A stretch of 64,000 bases of DNA from JAMHWF01 sp048500255 (GTDB taxonomy: Bacteria > Pseudomonadota > Gammaproteobacteria > Burkholderiales > Burkholderiaceae_C): positions 434,001 through 498,000 of the forward strand of contig JASNYH010000001.1 of the NCBI GenBank assembly GCA_048500255.1, read 5' to 3'. A model generated the notes under the pieces. That model had not been told where the DNA came from and made no database searches. It saw nothing but the letters and a program-made list of their open reading frames with translations. Numbering within the stretch: position 1 is the first letter of the stretch; each line of letters opens with the position of its first letter. The position numbers were made by a program, and so were the translations under genes. This document shows, piece after piece, positions 46,763 through 54,867 of the stretch.

Positions 46763-47152
46763 ATGATTTCCATGTCCGTCGCGCCTCGCATCCGCTGGAC
46801 GCAGCGCGTCGCCGTCGGCGCGCTGCTCGCGCTCGTCGCGCTCGGCCTGGCATGGGAGCTGCGTCTGGCGCCGCTGCGCCCGGGCGGCTCGTGGTGGGCG
46901 CTGAAGGTGCTGCCGCTGGCGCTGCCGCTCGCCGGCCTGCTGCGGCTGCGGCTCTACACCTACCGCTGGGTCGCGCTCGGCGTTTGGCTCTACGTGACCG
47001 AGGGGCTGGTGCGCGCGACGAGCGAGCGCGGCACGGGCGCGTGGCTTGCCGCGCTGCAGGTCGTGCTGGCGCTGGTCGTCTTCGCCGCCTGCGCCGCGCA
47101 CGTGCGCTGGCGGCTCGGCCCGGCCCGCGCGACGACGGAGACTGCGACGTGA
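46763..47152 (+). CDS. DUF2069 membrane protein
   Basis: Small inner-membrane protein of 129 residues with about four hydrophobic segments; RLRLYTYRWVALGVWLYVTEG near residue 60 is the DUF2069 core. ATG 46763 is used; 46772 is in frame. No function is known. It overlaps the FAD-oxidoreductase gene by 4 bp (GTGA), suggesting a two-gene operon. Confidence 0.8.
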   Translation: MISMSVAPRIRWTQRVAVGALLALVALGLAWELRLAPLRPGGSWWALKVLPLALPLAGLLRLRLYTYRWVALGVWLYVTEGLVRATSERGTGAWLAALQVVLALVVFAACAAHVRWRLGPARATTETAT

Positions 47153-48561
47153 CGACCCCTGCCCTGCTCGACGAACTGCGCGGCGCCGTCGGCGCTGCGA
47201 ACGTGCTGACCGGCGGCGACCTGTCGGCGTACGAGCTCGACTGGCGGCGCCGCTACCGCGGCAAGGCACTCGCCGTCGTGCGCCCCGGCTCGACGCCCGA
47301 GGTGGCCGCTGTCGTGCGCGCCTGCGCTGCGGCCGGCGCGGCCATCGTGCCGCAGGGCGGCAACACCGGGCTGGTCGGCGCGTCGGTGCCCGACGCCAGC
47401 GGCACACAGGTGCTGCTGAGCCTGGCGCGCATGACGCGCGTGCGCTCGATCGACGCCGCCAACCTGACGATGACGGTCGACGCCGGCTGCGTGCTGCAGG
47501 CGGTGCAGGAGGCCGCCGACGCCGCCGGGCTGCTGTTCCCGCTCAGCCTCGCCGCCGAGGGCAGTTGCACGATCGGCGGCAACCTGGCGACCAACGCCGG
47601 CGGCACGCAGGTGCTGCGCTACGGCAATGCGCGCGACCTGTGCCTCGGGCTCGAAGTGGTGACGCCTGCCGGCGACGTGTGGGACGGCCTCGCCGGCCTG
47701 CGCAAGGACAACACCGGCTACGACTTGCGCGACCTCTACATCGGCAGCGAGGGCACGCTGGGCGTCATCACGGGCGCGACGCTCGAGCTCTACCCGAAAC
47801 CGGCCGCCGTGATGACGGCATTCGCCGGCTGCGCGACGCTGCCGGCCGCCGTGGCGCTGCTCGAGCTGGCGCGCGCGCGCGCCGGCACGGCGCTGACCGG
47901 CTTCGAAGTGATGGGCGAGTTCGCGCTCTCGCTGGTCCACAAGCATTTCCCGAAGCTGCCGCGGCCGCTGCCGGGCAATGCCGCGTGGAGCGTGCTGCTC
48001 GAGATCTCCGACAGCGAGGGCGAGGGTCATGCGCGCGCCGTCTTCGAGGGTTTCCTCGAGGCGGCGCTCGAGCGCGAGCTGATCGTCGACGCGGCGGTCG
48101 CCGCGAGCATCGAGCAGTCGCACGCGATGTGGCACTTGCGCGAGTCGATCCCGCTCGCGCAGGCCGAGGAAGGCCTCAACATCAAGCACGACATCGCGCT
48201 GCCCGTGTCGCGCATCGCCGACTTCGTCGCGTCGACCGACGCGCGCCTCGCGCAGGCGGTGCCGGGCGCTCGGCTGGTCGACTTCGGCCACCTCGGGGAC
48301 GGCAACCTGCACTACAACGTGCAGGCGCCCGAGGGCATCGCGGCGGCCGACTTCCTGCGCACGCACGAGGCGGCGATCAACGACATCGTCTACGACGCCG
48401 TGACGGCGCACGGCGGCTCGATCTCGGCCGAGCACGGCATCGGCGTGCTCAAGCGCGACGAACTCGTGCGCCGCAAGCCGGCCGTCGCACTCGACCTGAT
48501 GCGCGCGATCAAGCAGGCGCTCGACCCGCGCGGGCTGATGAACCCCGGCCGCGTGCTGTAG
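47149..48561 (+). CDS. FAD-binding oxidoreductase, GlcD/D-lactate dehydrogenase-like
   Basis: Flavoenzyme of 470 residues in the vanillyl-alcohol-oxidase superfamily, oxidising a 2-hydroxy acid. The N-terminal PCMH FAD-binding region shows IVPQGGNTGLVGASVPDASG and GSCTIGGNLATNAGGTQVLRYG. The C-terminal cap ends in GHLGDGNLHYNVQAPEG, whose His residues bind the substrate acid, and GSISAEHGIGVLKRDEL. GlcE and GlcF partners are absent, so it is more likely a stand-alone D-2-hydroxyacid dehydrogenase. The GTG start overlaps DUF2069. Its last 53 bp overlap the convergent LysR gene. Confidence 0.9.
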   Translation: MTTPALLDELRGAVGAANVLTGGDLSAYELDWRRRYRGKALAVVRPGSTPEVAAVVRACAAAGAAIVPQGGNTGLVGASVPDASGTQVLLSLARMTRVRSIDAANLTMTVDAGCVLQAVQEAADAAGLLFPLSLAAEGSCTIGGNLATNAGGTQVLRYGNARDLCLGLEVVTPAGDVWDGLAGLRKDNTGYDLRDLYIGSEGTLGVITGATLELYPKPAAVMTAFAGCATLPAAVALLELARARAGTALTGFEVMGEFALSLVHKHFPKLPRPLPGNAAWSVLLEISDSEGEGHARAVFEGFLEAALERELIVDAAVAASIEQSHAMWHLRESIPLAQAEEGLNIKHDIALPVSRIADFVASTDARLAQAVPGARLVDFGHLGDGNLHYNVQAPEGIAAADFLRTHEAAINDIVYDAVTAHGGSISAEHGIGVLKRDELVRRKPAVALDLMRAIKQALDPRGLMNPGRVL

Positions 48562-49486
48562 CCGCCGTCTCGCTCGCCGACACGCGCGCCTCGGCGCGCA
48601 GCCAGTCGGCGAACTGCTGCACCTCGGGCTTGCGCGCCGACGCCGCGCTGCGCAGCAGGTGGTAGCCCAGCGGCGACGCCACCTTGCGGCTGAACGGCGC
48701 GACCAGGCGCCCCGCCTTGAGCAGCCGCGTCACCAGCGGCAGCCGGCCGAGCACGACGCCGTGGCCGTCGATGGCGGCCTGGATCATCTGGTCGTAGAGC
48801 TCGAAGTGCAGGGTCCCGGCGGGCTGCAGGTCGTCGAGCTGCATCGCGCGCAGCCAGAGCTGCCAATCGGCCGTGTGGGCGCGCCCGCCCGTCGTGCTGT
48901 GCAGCAGCACATGGTGACGCAGATCGGCCGGCTTCTCGAGCGGCCGTGCGCGATCGGCGAGCAGCTGCGGACTGCACAGCGGCATCACGGTTTCGCCGAA
49001 CAGCTTGACGGCGTCGGCGCCGACGACGGACTCCGGCGCGCAGTAGCGCACCGCGAGATCGACGCCGTCGCGTTCGAGGTCGGCGAGCTGATACGTCGCC
49101 GAGATGCGCACGTCGACCTCGGGATGCCCGGCCGTGAAGCCGCCGAGCCGCGGGATCAGCCACAGGCCGGCGAAGCCCGGCGTCGTCGTCACGACGACGG
49201 TGCGCCGCAACGAGCGCGCGCCGAGGCGCTCGGCGGCGTTGTGCAGCTGCTGCAGCGCCGACGTCGTCGCCGCGCCGAGCTCGCGGCCGGCCTCCGTCAG
49301 CGCGAGCGCGCGGTGCAGGCGCTGGAACAGCGCGACGCCGAGCGCACCCTCGAGCTGCTGGATCTGCCGGCTGACCGCCGACTGCGTCAGCGCCAGCTCG
49401 TCGGCGGCACGCGTGAAGCTCAGGTGGCGCGCCGCCGCCTCGAAGGCGACGAGCGGATCGAGCGGCGGCAGGCGGTAGCGGCGCAT
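48509..49486 (-). CDS. LysR-family regulator, GcvA-like
   Basis: Transcription factor of 325 residues. The N-terminal HTH (MRRYRLPPLDPLVAFEAAAR, then LTQSAVSRQIQQLEGALG) is of the GcvA subgroup, followed by a periplasmic-binding-protein-like effector domain. The last 18 codons are Arg/Ala-rich and lie over the end of the FAD-oxidoreductase gene, so the natural stop may have been moved downstream. The gene is divergent from DUF2917 with a palindromic repeat in the shared 133-bp gap; LysR proteins commonly regulate such neighbours. The ligand is unknown. Confidence 0.9.
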   Translation of the reverse strand: MRRYRLPPLDPLVAFEAAARHLSFTRAADELALTQSAVSRQIQQLEGALGVALFQRLHRALALTEAGRELGAATTSALQQLHNAAERLGARSLRRTVVVTTTPGFAGLWLIPRLGGFTAGHPEVDVRISATYQLADLERDGVDLAVRYCAPESVVGADAVKLFGETVMPLCSPQLLADRARPLEKPADLRHHVLLHSTTGGRAHTADWQLWLRAMQLDDLQPAGTLHFELYDQMIQAAIDGHGVVLGRLPLVTRLLKAGRLVAPFSRKVASPLGYHLLRSAASARKPEVQQFADWLRAEARVSASETAATARGRGSSARAGRAPA

Positions 49487-49507
49487 CGATTCTTCACATT
49501 CCAATGT

Positions 49508-49524
49508 TGCATGCAATGCATGCA
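49508..49524. promoter_or_regulatory. Likely LysR operator: TGCATGCA-A-TGCATGCA
   Basis: Two TGCATGCA palindromes separated by one base form a 17-bp near-perfect palindrome 22 bp upstream of the LysR start, in the gap shared with DUF2917. An inverted repeat of this kind fits an autoregulatory site. Binding is not shown. Confidence 0.5.
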
Positions 49525-49619
49525 GGAATACCGTTTGAAGGCGGGCTGATCTACGTCGACACTGTAGCCGTATTCGCTGCCATTGACATGCGATTCACTC
49601 ATGCCATGAGGAGAACGCC

Positions 49620-49928
49620 ATGAACCATCTCCCGCAGGTGCTGCGCCACGGCGAGTGGGTCGCGCTGCGCGACCAGGCCGGGCGCCGCGTCGACTGCCTG
49701 GGCGGCAGCGTGTGGATCACGCAGGACCACGATCGCCGCGACATCGTGCTCGTCGCCGGCGAAGGATTCGTACTGGACCGCCCCGGCATGGCCGTCGTGT
49801 CGGCGCTGGCCGACGCAAGCTACGCCGTGCGTGATGTCGCCGCCGCGGCCCTGTCGGGCACCAAGGATGCGTCAGCGGCCGCCGGCGCGGCGGCCGTGGC
49901 CGGGGAGCCGCAGCCGTGCTCGCCCTGA
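49620..49928 (+). CDS. DUF2917 protein
   Basis: Protein of 102 residues; the DUF2917 core is DQAGRRVDCLGGSVWITQDHDRRDIVL, about residues 18-45, cupin-like in pattern. GAGGAG lies six bases before the ATG at 49620. No function is known. It is divergent from the LysR gene, and its 3' end overlaps the GNAT gene by 13 bp. Confidence 0.75.
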   Translation: MNHLPQVLRHGEWVALRDQAGRRVDCLGGSVWITQDHDRRDIVLVAGEGFVLDRPGMAVVSALADASYAVRDVAAAALSGTKDASAAAGAAAVAGEPQPCSP

Positions 49929-50530
49929 CGCACCACTATCCGACGCAGCTGATCGACCGCTGGACGCTCGCCGACGGCCGGCGCGTGACGCTGCGCCCCG
50001 TGCTGCCGCAGGACGCCGAGCTCGAGCAGGCGCTGGTGCGCGGCCTGTCGCGCGAGGGGCGCTACCACCGCTACTTCGCGCCGATCCGCGAGCTGTCGCC
50101 GCAGGCCCTGGCCGCGCTGATGCGCGTCGACTACCGGCGCCACCTCGCGCTCGTCGTCGAGACCTTCGTCGACGGCGAGCCGCGCGTCGTCGCCGAGGGT
50201 CAATCGTTCGCGGACGTCGGCGCAGTCGACGGGGAGTTCGCCGTCGTCGTGGCCGACGACTGGCGTCGGTTCGGTCTGGCGACGCGGCTCATCGACACCC
50301 TCGACGAGCATGCGCGCGATGCCGGCCTGGAGCGCCTCGTCGGCGACGTCATCGCCACCAACAGCGCGATGATCACGCTGCTTCGCAAGCTGGGCTTCGC
50401 GCTGCGCAGCCATCCCGGCGACGCGCGGCTCATGCAGGCCTCGCGCATGCTGCGGCGGACGGCGCCACCGCCACCGTGGCCGGGTGTCCCTACTGCAGCG
50501 GCTCCTTCAGCAGCGGCGGCAGCGGCATGA
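49916..50530 (+). CDS. GNAT-family N-acetyltransferase
   Basis: Acetyl-CoA-dependent acetyltransferase of 204 residues. The acyl-CoA motif A appears as VVADDWRRFGLATRLIDTLDEHARDAG (about 115-141, split here for reading) and motif B as IATNSAMITLLRKLGFALR. HHRYFAPIRELSP near residue 45 is typical of the subgroup fused or linked to acyl-CoA synthetase-like proteins (Pat type). The start is GTG at 49916. The C-terminal end is Ala/Pro-rich and overlaps DUF1178 by 41 bp. The substrate protein or molecule is unknown. Confidence 0.85.
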   Translation: MLALTHHYPTQLIDRWTLADGRRVTLRPVLPQDAELEQALVRGLSREGRYHRYFAPIRELSPQALAALMRVDYRRHLALVVETFVDGEPRVVAEGQSFADVGAVDGEFAVVVADDWRRFGLATRLIDTLDEHARDAGLERLVGDVIATNSAMITLLRKLGFALRSHPGDARLMQASRMLRRTAPPPPWPGVPTAAAPSAAAAAA

Positions 50531-50933
50531 CTTCGATGCCCTCGTCGTGCAGCGCCGCCGTCTCGTCGCGCGAAGCGCGTCCGCGGATCGCGCGCTCGGG
50601 CACCTCGCCGTAGTGGATGCGGCGCGCTTCCTCGGGGAAGCGCTCGCCGACGTCCTCCGTCTCGGCGACGATGCGGCGCACCGCCTGCATCCAGGCCTGC
50701 TGCAGCGTCGCCGCCTGCGTGACCTCCTGCGTCGGCCGCTCGGCGGCCGGGGCAGCCGCGCCGCCCGACGACAGGTTCAGGCGCGGCGCGCTCGGCAGCC
50801 GCGTGACGTCGCGCTCTCCGCACACCGGGCACTCGACGAGCCCGCGCTCGTTTTGCGAGACGTAGTCGTCTTCCGACCCGAACCAGCCTTCGAAGCGGTG
50901 GTCGTCGACGCAGCGCAGGTTGAAGACCTTCAT
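50490..50933 (-). CDS. DUF1178 protein
   Basis: Protein of 147 residues. It starts MKVFNLRCVDDHRFEGWFGS with an N-terminal cysteine-pair region (LVECPVCGERDVTRLPSAPR, CxxC at about 35-38) that could bind zinc, then a flexible linker and a conserved C-terminal half (RRIHYGEVPERAIRGRA). DUF1178 is common in Alpha- and Betaproteobacteria and has no known function. It lies 25 bp downstream of the NUDIX gene in the run that begins with the nuo operon. Confidence 0.85.
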   Translation of the reverse strand: MKVFNLRCVDDHRFEGWFGSEDDYVSQNERGLVECPVCGERDVTRLPSAPRLNLSSGGAAAPAAERPTQEVTQAATLQQAWMQAVRRIVAETEDVGERFPEEARRIHYGEVPERAIRGRASRDETAALHDEGIEVMPLPPLLKEPLQ

Positions 50934-50958
50934 GCGCCCGATTATCCAGGCGCCGGCG

Positions 50959-51552
50959 TCACGGTGCCTGGTGCCAGGTCAAAGGCCAGCGAGCGGCGCG
51001 CCAATTCTGCAACCACAGCAGGCCGACCAGCGTCTTGGCGTCGGTCAGCTCGCCGCGACCGGCCATCGCCATCAACTCGTCGGCCGACACGACGGCGACG
51101 TCGAGGAACTCGCCGGCGTCGAGCGCCTGCTCGCCGGCGACCAGGCCACGCGCGAACCAGATCTCGATGTGCTCGTTCGAATAGGCGATGGCGTTGTGCA
51201 GCACGCCGGCGCGCGCCCACTCGGCGGCGCGGTAGCCCGTCTCCTCGGCCAGCTCGCGCACGCCGCAGGCCAGCGGCGACTCGCCGGCGCCGTCGAGCTT
51301 GCCGGCCGGGAACTCGAGCATCACGCGGCCCATCGGGTGACGCCACTGGCGCTCGACGACGAGGCGGCCGTCGTCGAGCAGCGGCACGACGACGACGGCG
51401 CCGGGATGCACGATGTACTCGCGCAGCGACTGGCTGCCGTCGGGCAGGCGCACGGTATCGCGGCGCACGTCGAGCAGGCGACCGCGCCAGACCTGCTCGC
51501 TGGCGAGCGTCGTCTCGCGCAGGTGCGCGTCGGTGGTGTCGTCTTTACTCAT
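50959..51552 (-). CDS. NUDIX hydrolase, ADP-ribose pyrophosphatase-like
   Basis: Hydrolyses nucleoside-diphosphate-linked compounds, most likely ADP-ribose. The 197 residues carry the Nudix box GVRELAEETGYRAAEW (GxxxxxExxxxxREUxEExGU) at about 100-122, with upstream segment EFPAGKLDGAGESPLACGVRELAEE in the family pattern. The ATG at 51552 lies inside the 3' end of the DUF2818 gene (8-bp overlap). The location after complex I suggests a role linked to NAD turnover, but that is inference. Confidence 0.88.
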   Translation of the reverse strand: MSKDDTTDAHLRETTLASEQVWRGRLLDVRRDTVRLPDGSQSLREYIVHPGAVVVVPLLDDGRLVVERQWRHPMGRVMLEFPAGKLDGAGESPLACGVRELAEETGYRAAEWARAGVLHNAIAYSNEHIEIWFARGLVAGEQALDAGEFLDVAVVSADELMAMAGRGELTDAKTLVGLLWLQNWRAARWPLTWHQAP

Positions 51553-51856
51553 GACCGGGGCGGTGGCGGCGCAGATAGCGCCAGACGAAGCCGGGGAATG
51601 CCAGCGTCAGGAACATGAACAACGACGCCGCGTAGAACTCCCAGCCTTGGGGATAGATCTGGCCGATGCGCGCCTCGAGCGCGACGCCCGTGCCGAGCGT
51701 CGCCGCGTAGAGCACGAGCAGTTCGACCATGCGCCAGGCGAGCGACTTGGGCGCGCGCAGCGCGCCGACGACGAACAGACGCTCGTTGACGAACGGCAGG
51801 TTGGCAGCCAGCACGCCGACGATCAGCACCACCCAGACGGCGGCCGCGACCGTCAT
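51545..51856 (-). CDS. DUF2818 small membrane protein, nuo-associated
   Basis: Protein of 103 residues with three hydrophobic segments (MTVAAAVWVVLIVGVLAANL, ELLVLYAATLGTGVAL, FYAASLFMFLTLAFPGFVW). DUF2818 is typically the gene straight after nuoN in Burkholderiales and has no proven role. It lies 16 bp downstream of nuoN and is translationally coupled to the NUDIX gene. Confidence 0.85.
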   Translation of the reverse strand: MTVAAAVWVVLIVGVLAANLPFVNERLFVVGALRAPKSLAWRMVELLVLYAATLGTGVALEARIGQIYPQGWEFYAASLFMFLTLAFPGFVWRYLRRHRPGHE

Positions 51857-51872
51857 CGCACGCCGCCCAAGC

Positions 51873-53354
51873 TCAGGTCCCCAGCGCCTTGACGACGGCC
51901 TGGGCGCACATCGCCATCAGGCCGCCCGGCAGCACGCCGAACACGAGCACGGCGGCGCCGTTGAGCGACATCAGCGCCCTCGCCTCGCCGGTGCTGACGA
52001 TCGGCGTCGTGTCGACGGGGTCGTCGAAGTACATCGTCTTGACGACGCGCAGGTAGTAGAACGCGCCCACCAGCGACAGCAGCACGGCGACGACGGCCAG
52101 CACGATGTAGCCGGTGACGTTGGTCGACACGATGGCCTGCAGCACGGCGAGCTTGGCGTAGAAGCCCACCGTCGGCGGGATGCCGGTCAGCGAGAACATG
52201 AACAGCGCCATCACGGCGGCGAACCAGGGGCTGCGCCGCGCCAGGCCCTTGAGGTCGGCGATCTCCTCCGACTCGTGGCCGGCGCGCGCCATCAGCGCGA
52301 TCAGGCCGAAGGTGCCGAGCGTCGTGAAGACGTAGGTGACGACGTAGAACAGCGCCGAGCTGTAGCCGTTGGCGGCCGAGAAGGTGTTGCCCGTGATCAC
52401 CGTCGGCGTGAAGCCGAGCAGCATGAAGCCCATCTGGCCGATCGTCGAATAGGCCAGCATGCGCTTGAGGTTGGTCTGCGCGATGGCGGCGAAGTTGCCG
52501 ACCGCCATCGACGCGACGGCCAGCACGATCAGCATCTGCTGCCAGTCGGCAGCCAGCCCGGTAAGCCCCTCTACAAGCAGGCGAAAGGTGATCGCGAAGG
52601 CCGCGAGCTTGGGCGCGCCGGCGACCATCAGCGTCACCGCGGTCGGCGCGCCGTGATACACGTCGGGCACCCACATGTGGAACGGCGCCGTCGCCAGCTT
52701 GAAGGCCAGGCCCGAGACGATGAAGACGAGGCCGAAGGCCAGCACCGACTTGTTGATCTGGCCGGTGGCGATGGCGCCGAACACCTCGGGGATGTCGAGC
52801 GAGCCGGTCGCGCCGTACATCATCGACATGCCGTAGAGCAGGAAGCCGCTCGACAAGGCGCCGAGCACGAAGTACTTCATCGCCGCCTCGGTGGCCGGCG
52901 CATGGTCGCGGCGCAGCGCGACCAGCGCGTACAGGCTCAGCGACATCAGCTCGAGGCCGAGGTAGACGACGAGGAAGTTGTTCGCCGACAGCATGATCAG
53001 CATGCCCAGCAGCGAGAACATGGCCAGCGTGAACAGCTCGCCCTTGAGCAGGTCGCGAGGCGCGGCGTAGGGCCGCGCATAGGCCAGCGTCACCATCACG
53101 GCCAGCGTCGCGAAGAAGCCGAGCAGGTTGCCCATCGGGTCGGACACCAGCATTCGCTGCATGCCGTAGAGCGTGACGCCGCCCTCGAAGTAGGCCAGGT
53201 GCATGAATGCGACGACGGCCAGCGTTGCCTGCGTCAGCCAGTAGGTCACGAGGCGGCGCGGATCGGTGACCCACAGGTCGACGATCGCCACGACGAGCGC
53301 CATCGCGAGCAGCACCAGCCCGGGATAGACGACCAGCCAGTTCATCTCATTCAT
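51873..53354 (-). CDS. nuoN: NADH-quinone oxidoreductase subunit N
   Basis: Antiporter-like proton-pumping membrane subunit of complex I. The 493 residues form about 14 TM helices. The conserved Lys and Glu of the proton path lie in MSANNFLVVYLGLELMSLSL (Glu) and GLAFKLATAPFHMWVPDVYHG (Lys), and AYSTIGQMGFMLLGF is typical. ATG 53354 is used; ATG 53345 is in frame. It is the last nuo gene of the operon, 19 bp after nuoM. Confidence 0.96.
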   Translation of the reverse strand: MNEMNWLVVYPGLVLLAMALVVAIVDLWVTDPRRLVTYWLTQATLAVVAFMHLAYFEGGVTLYGMQRMLVSDPMGNLLGFFATLAVMVTLAYARPYAAPRDLLKGELFTLAMFSLLGMLIMLSANNFLVVYLGLELMSLSLYALVALRRDHAPATEAAMKYFVLGALSSGFLLYGMSMMYGATGSLDIPEVFGAIATGQINKSVLAFGLVFIVSGLAFKLATAPFHMWVPDVYHGAPTAVTLMVAGAPKLAAFAITFRLLVEGLTGLAADWQQMLIVLAVASMAVGNFAAIAQTNLKRMLAYSTIGQMGFMLLGFTPTVITGNTFSAANGYSSALFYVVTYVFTTLGTFGLIALMARAGHESEEIADLKGLARRSPWFAAVMALFMFSLTGIPPTVGFYAKLAVLQAIVSTNVTGYIVLAVVAVLLSLVGAFYYLRVVKTMYFDDPVDTTPIVSTGEARALMSLNGAAVLVFGVLPGGLMAMCAQAVVKALGT

Positions 53355-53373
53355 CTGCGTGTCGCCTCGGGGA

Positions 53374-54849
53374 TCAGTTCAGCTTGGATACCGCGACGTG
53401 GCGCAGCAGCTCGGTCACCGACACCTGCATCACGTCGGTGAAGGGCTTCGGGTACAGGCCCATCCACAGCACGGCGGCGGCCAGCACCGCGAGCATGGCG
53501 AACTCGCGGCGGTTCACGTCGGTCAAGGCTTGCACATCCTCGTTGGCGACGGCGCCGAAGAACACGCGCTTGAACATCCACAGCGTGTAGGCCGCGCCGA
53601 AGATCAGCGTCGTGGCCGCCAGCAGCGCGACCCAGAAGCCGTGCTGCACGGCACCGAGGATCACCATCCACTCGCCGACGAAGCCGCTGGTCGCGGGCAG
53701 CCCGCAGTTGGCCATCGCGAACAGCATCGCCAGCGCGGTGAACTTCGGCATCGTGTTGACGACGCCGCCGTAGGACGCGATCTCGCGCGAGTGCACGCGG
53801 TCGTAGAGCACGCCGATGCAAAGGAACATGGCGCCCGACACGAAGCCGTGCGAGATCATCTGCACGATGCCGCCGGCGACGCCCAACTCGTTGAAGATGA
53901 AGAAGCCCAGCGTCACGAAGCCCATGTGGGCGATCGACGAATAGGCGACGAGCTTCTTCATGTCCTGCTGCACCAGCGCCACCAGGCCGATGTAGACGAC
54001 GGCGATCAGCGACAGCGCGATCATCAGCCACGCCCACTGGTGGCTGGCGTCGGGCGTGATCGGCAGCGAGAAGCGCACGAAGCCGTAGCCGCCGAGCTTG
54101 AGCATGATCGCCGCCAGCACGACGGAGCCGCCGGTGGGCGCCTCGACGTGGGCGTCGGGCAGCCAGGTGTGGACCGGCCACATCGGCACCTTGACGGCGA
54201 AGGCGGCGAGGAAGGCGAAGAACAGCAGCGTCTGCGGCGTGTCGCCGAGCGGCAGTTTGTGCCAGGCGAGGATCTCGAAGCTGCCGCCCGACTTGTAGTA
54301 CAGGTAGACCAGCGCGACGAGCATCAGCAGCGAGCCCGCCAGCGTGTAGAGGAAGAACTTGAACGCCGCGTAGACGCGCCGCGGCCCGCCCCAGATGCCG
54401 ATGATGATGTACATCGGGATCAGCGTGGCCTCGAAGAAGACGTAGAACAAGAGGCCGTCGAGAGCCGCGAACACGCCGATCATCAGCCCCGAGAGGATCA
54501 GGAACGCACCCATGTACTGATTGACGCGCTCCTCGATCACCTCCCAGGCCGAGATCACGACGACGACGTTGATGAACGCCGTCAGCAGTACGAACCACAC
54601 CGACAGGCCGTCGACGCCGAGGTGGTAGCGCACGTTGAAGCGCTCGATCCACGAGAGGTTCTCCTCGAACTGCATCGCCGCCGTGCCGGCGTCGAAGCCG
54701 CTGATCAGCGGCAGCGTGACGAGGAAGCTGGCGACGGCGAGCACCAGCGCGGCCCAGCGCACGGCGCGCGCGTGCTCGTCGCGGCCGAGCGCGAACAGCA
54801 GGACTCCGGAGGCGATCGGCAGCCAGATCGCGAGGCTCAACAGACCCAT
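53374..54849 (-). CDS. nuoM: NADH-quinone oxidoreductase subunit M
   Basis: Second antiporter-like subunit of complex I, 491 residues with about 14 TM helices. The proton-path motifs are FYVFFEATLIPMYIIIGIWG (Glu in TM5), FAVKVPMWPVHTWLPDAHVE (Lys) and KLVAYSSIAHMGFVTLGF. It lies 18 bp from nuoL and 19 bp from nuoN on the same strand. Confidence 0.97.
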   Translation of the reverse strand: MGLLSLAIWLPIASGVLLFALGRDEHARAVRWAALVLAVASFLVTLPLISGFDAGTAAMQFEENLSWIERFNVRYHLGVDGLSVWFVLLTAFINVVVVISAWEVIEERVNQYMGAFLILSGLMIGVFAALDGLLFYVFFEATLIPMYIIIGIWGGPRRVYAAFKFFLYTLAGSLLMLVALVYLYYKSGGSFEILAWHKLPLGDTPQTLLFFAFLAAFAVKVPMWPVHTWLPDAHVEAPTGGSVVLAAIMLKLGGYGFVRFSLPITPDASHQWAWLMIALSLIAVVYIGLVALVQQDMKKLVAYSSIAHMGFVTLGFFIFNELGVAGGIVQMISHGFVSGAMFLCIGVLYDRVHSREIASYGGVVNTMPKFTALAMLFAMANCGLPATSGFVGEWMVILGAVQHGFWVALLAATTLIFGAAYTLWMFKRVFFGAVANEDVQALTDVNRREFAMLAVLAAAVLWMGLYPKPFTDVMQVSVTELLRHVAVSKLN

Positions 54850-54867
54850 TCTTGTTCTTTCCGCCGC

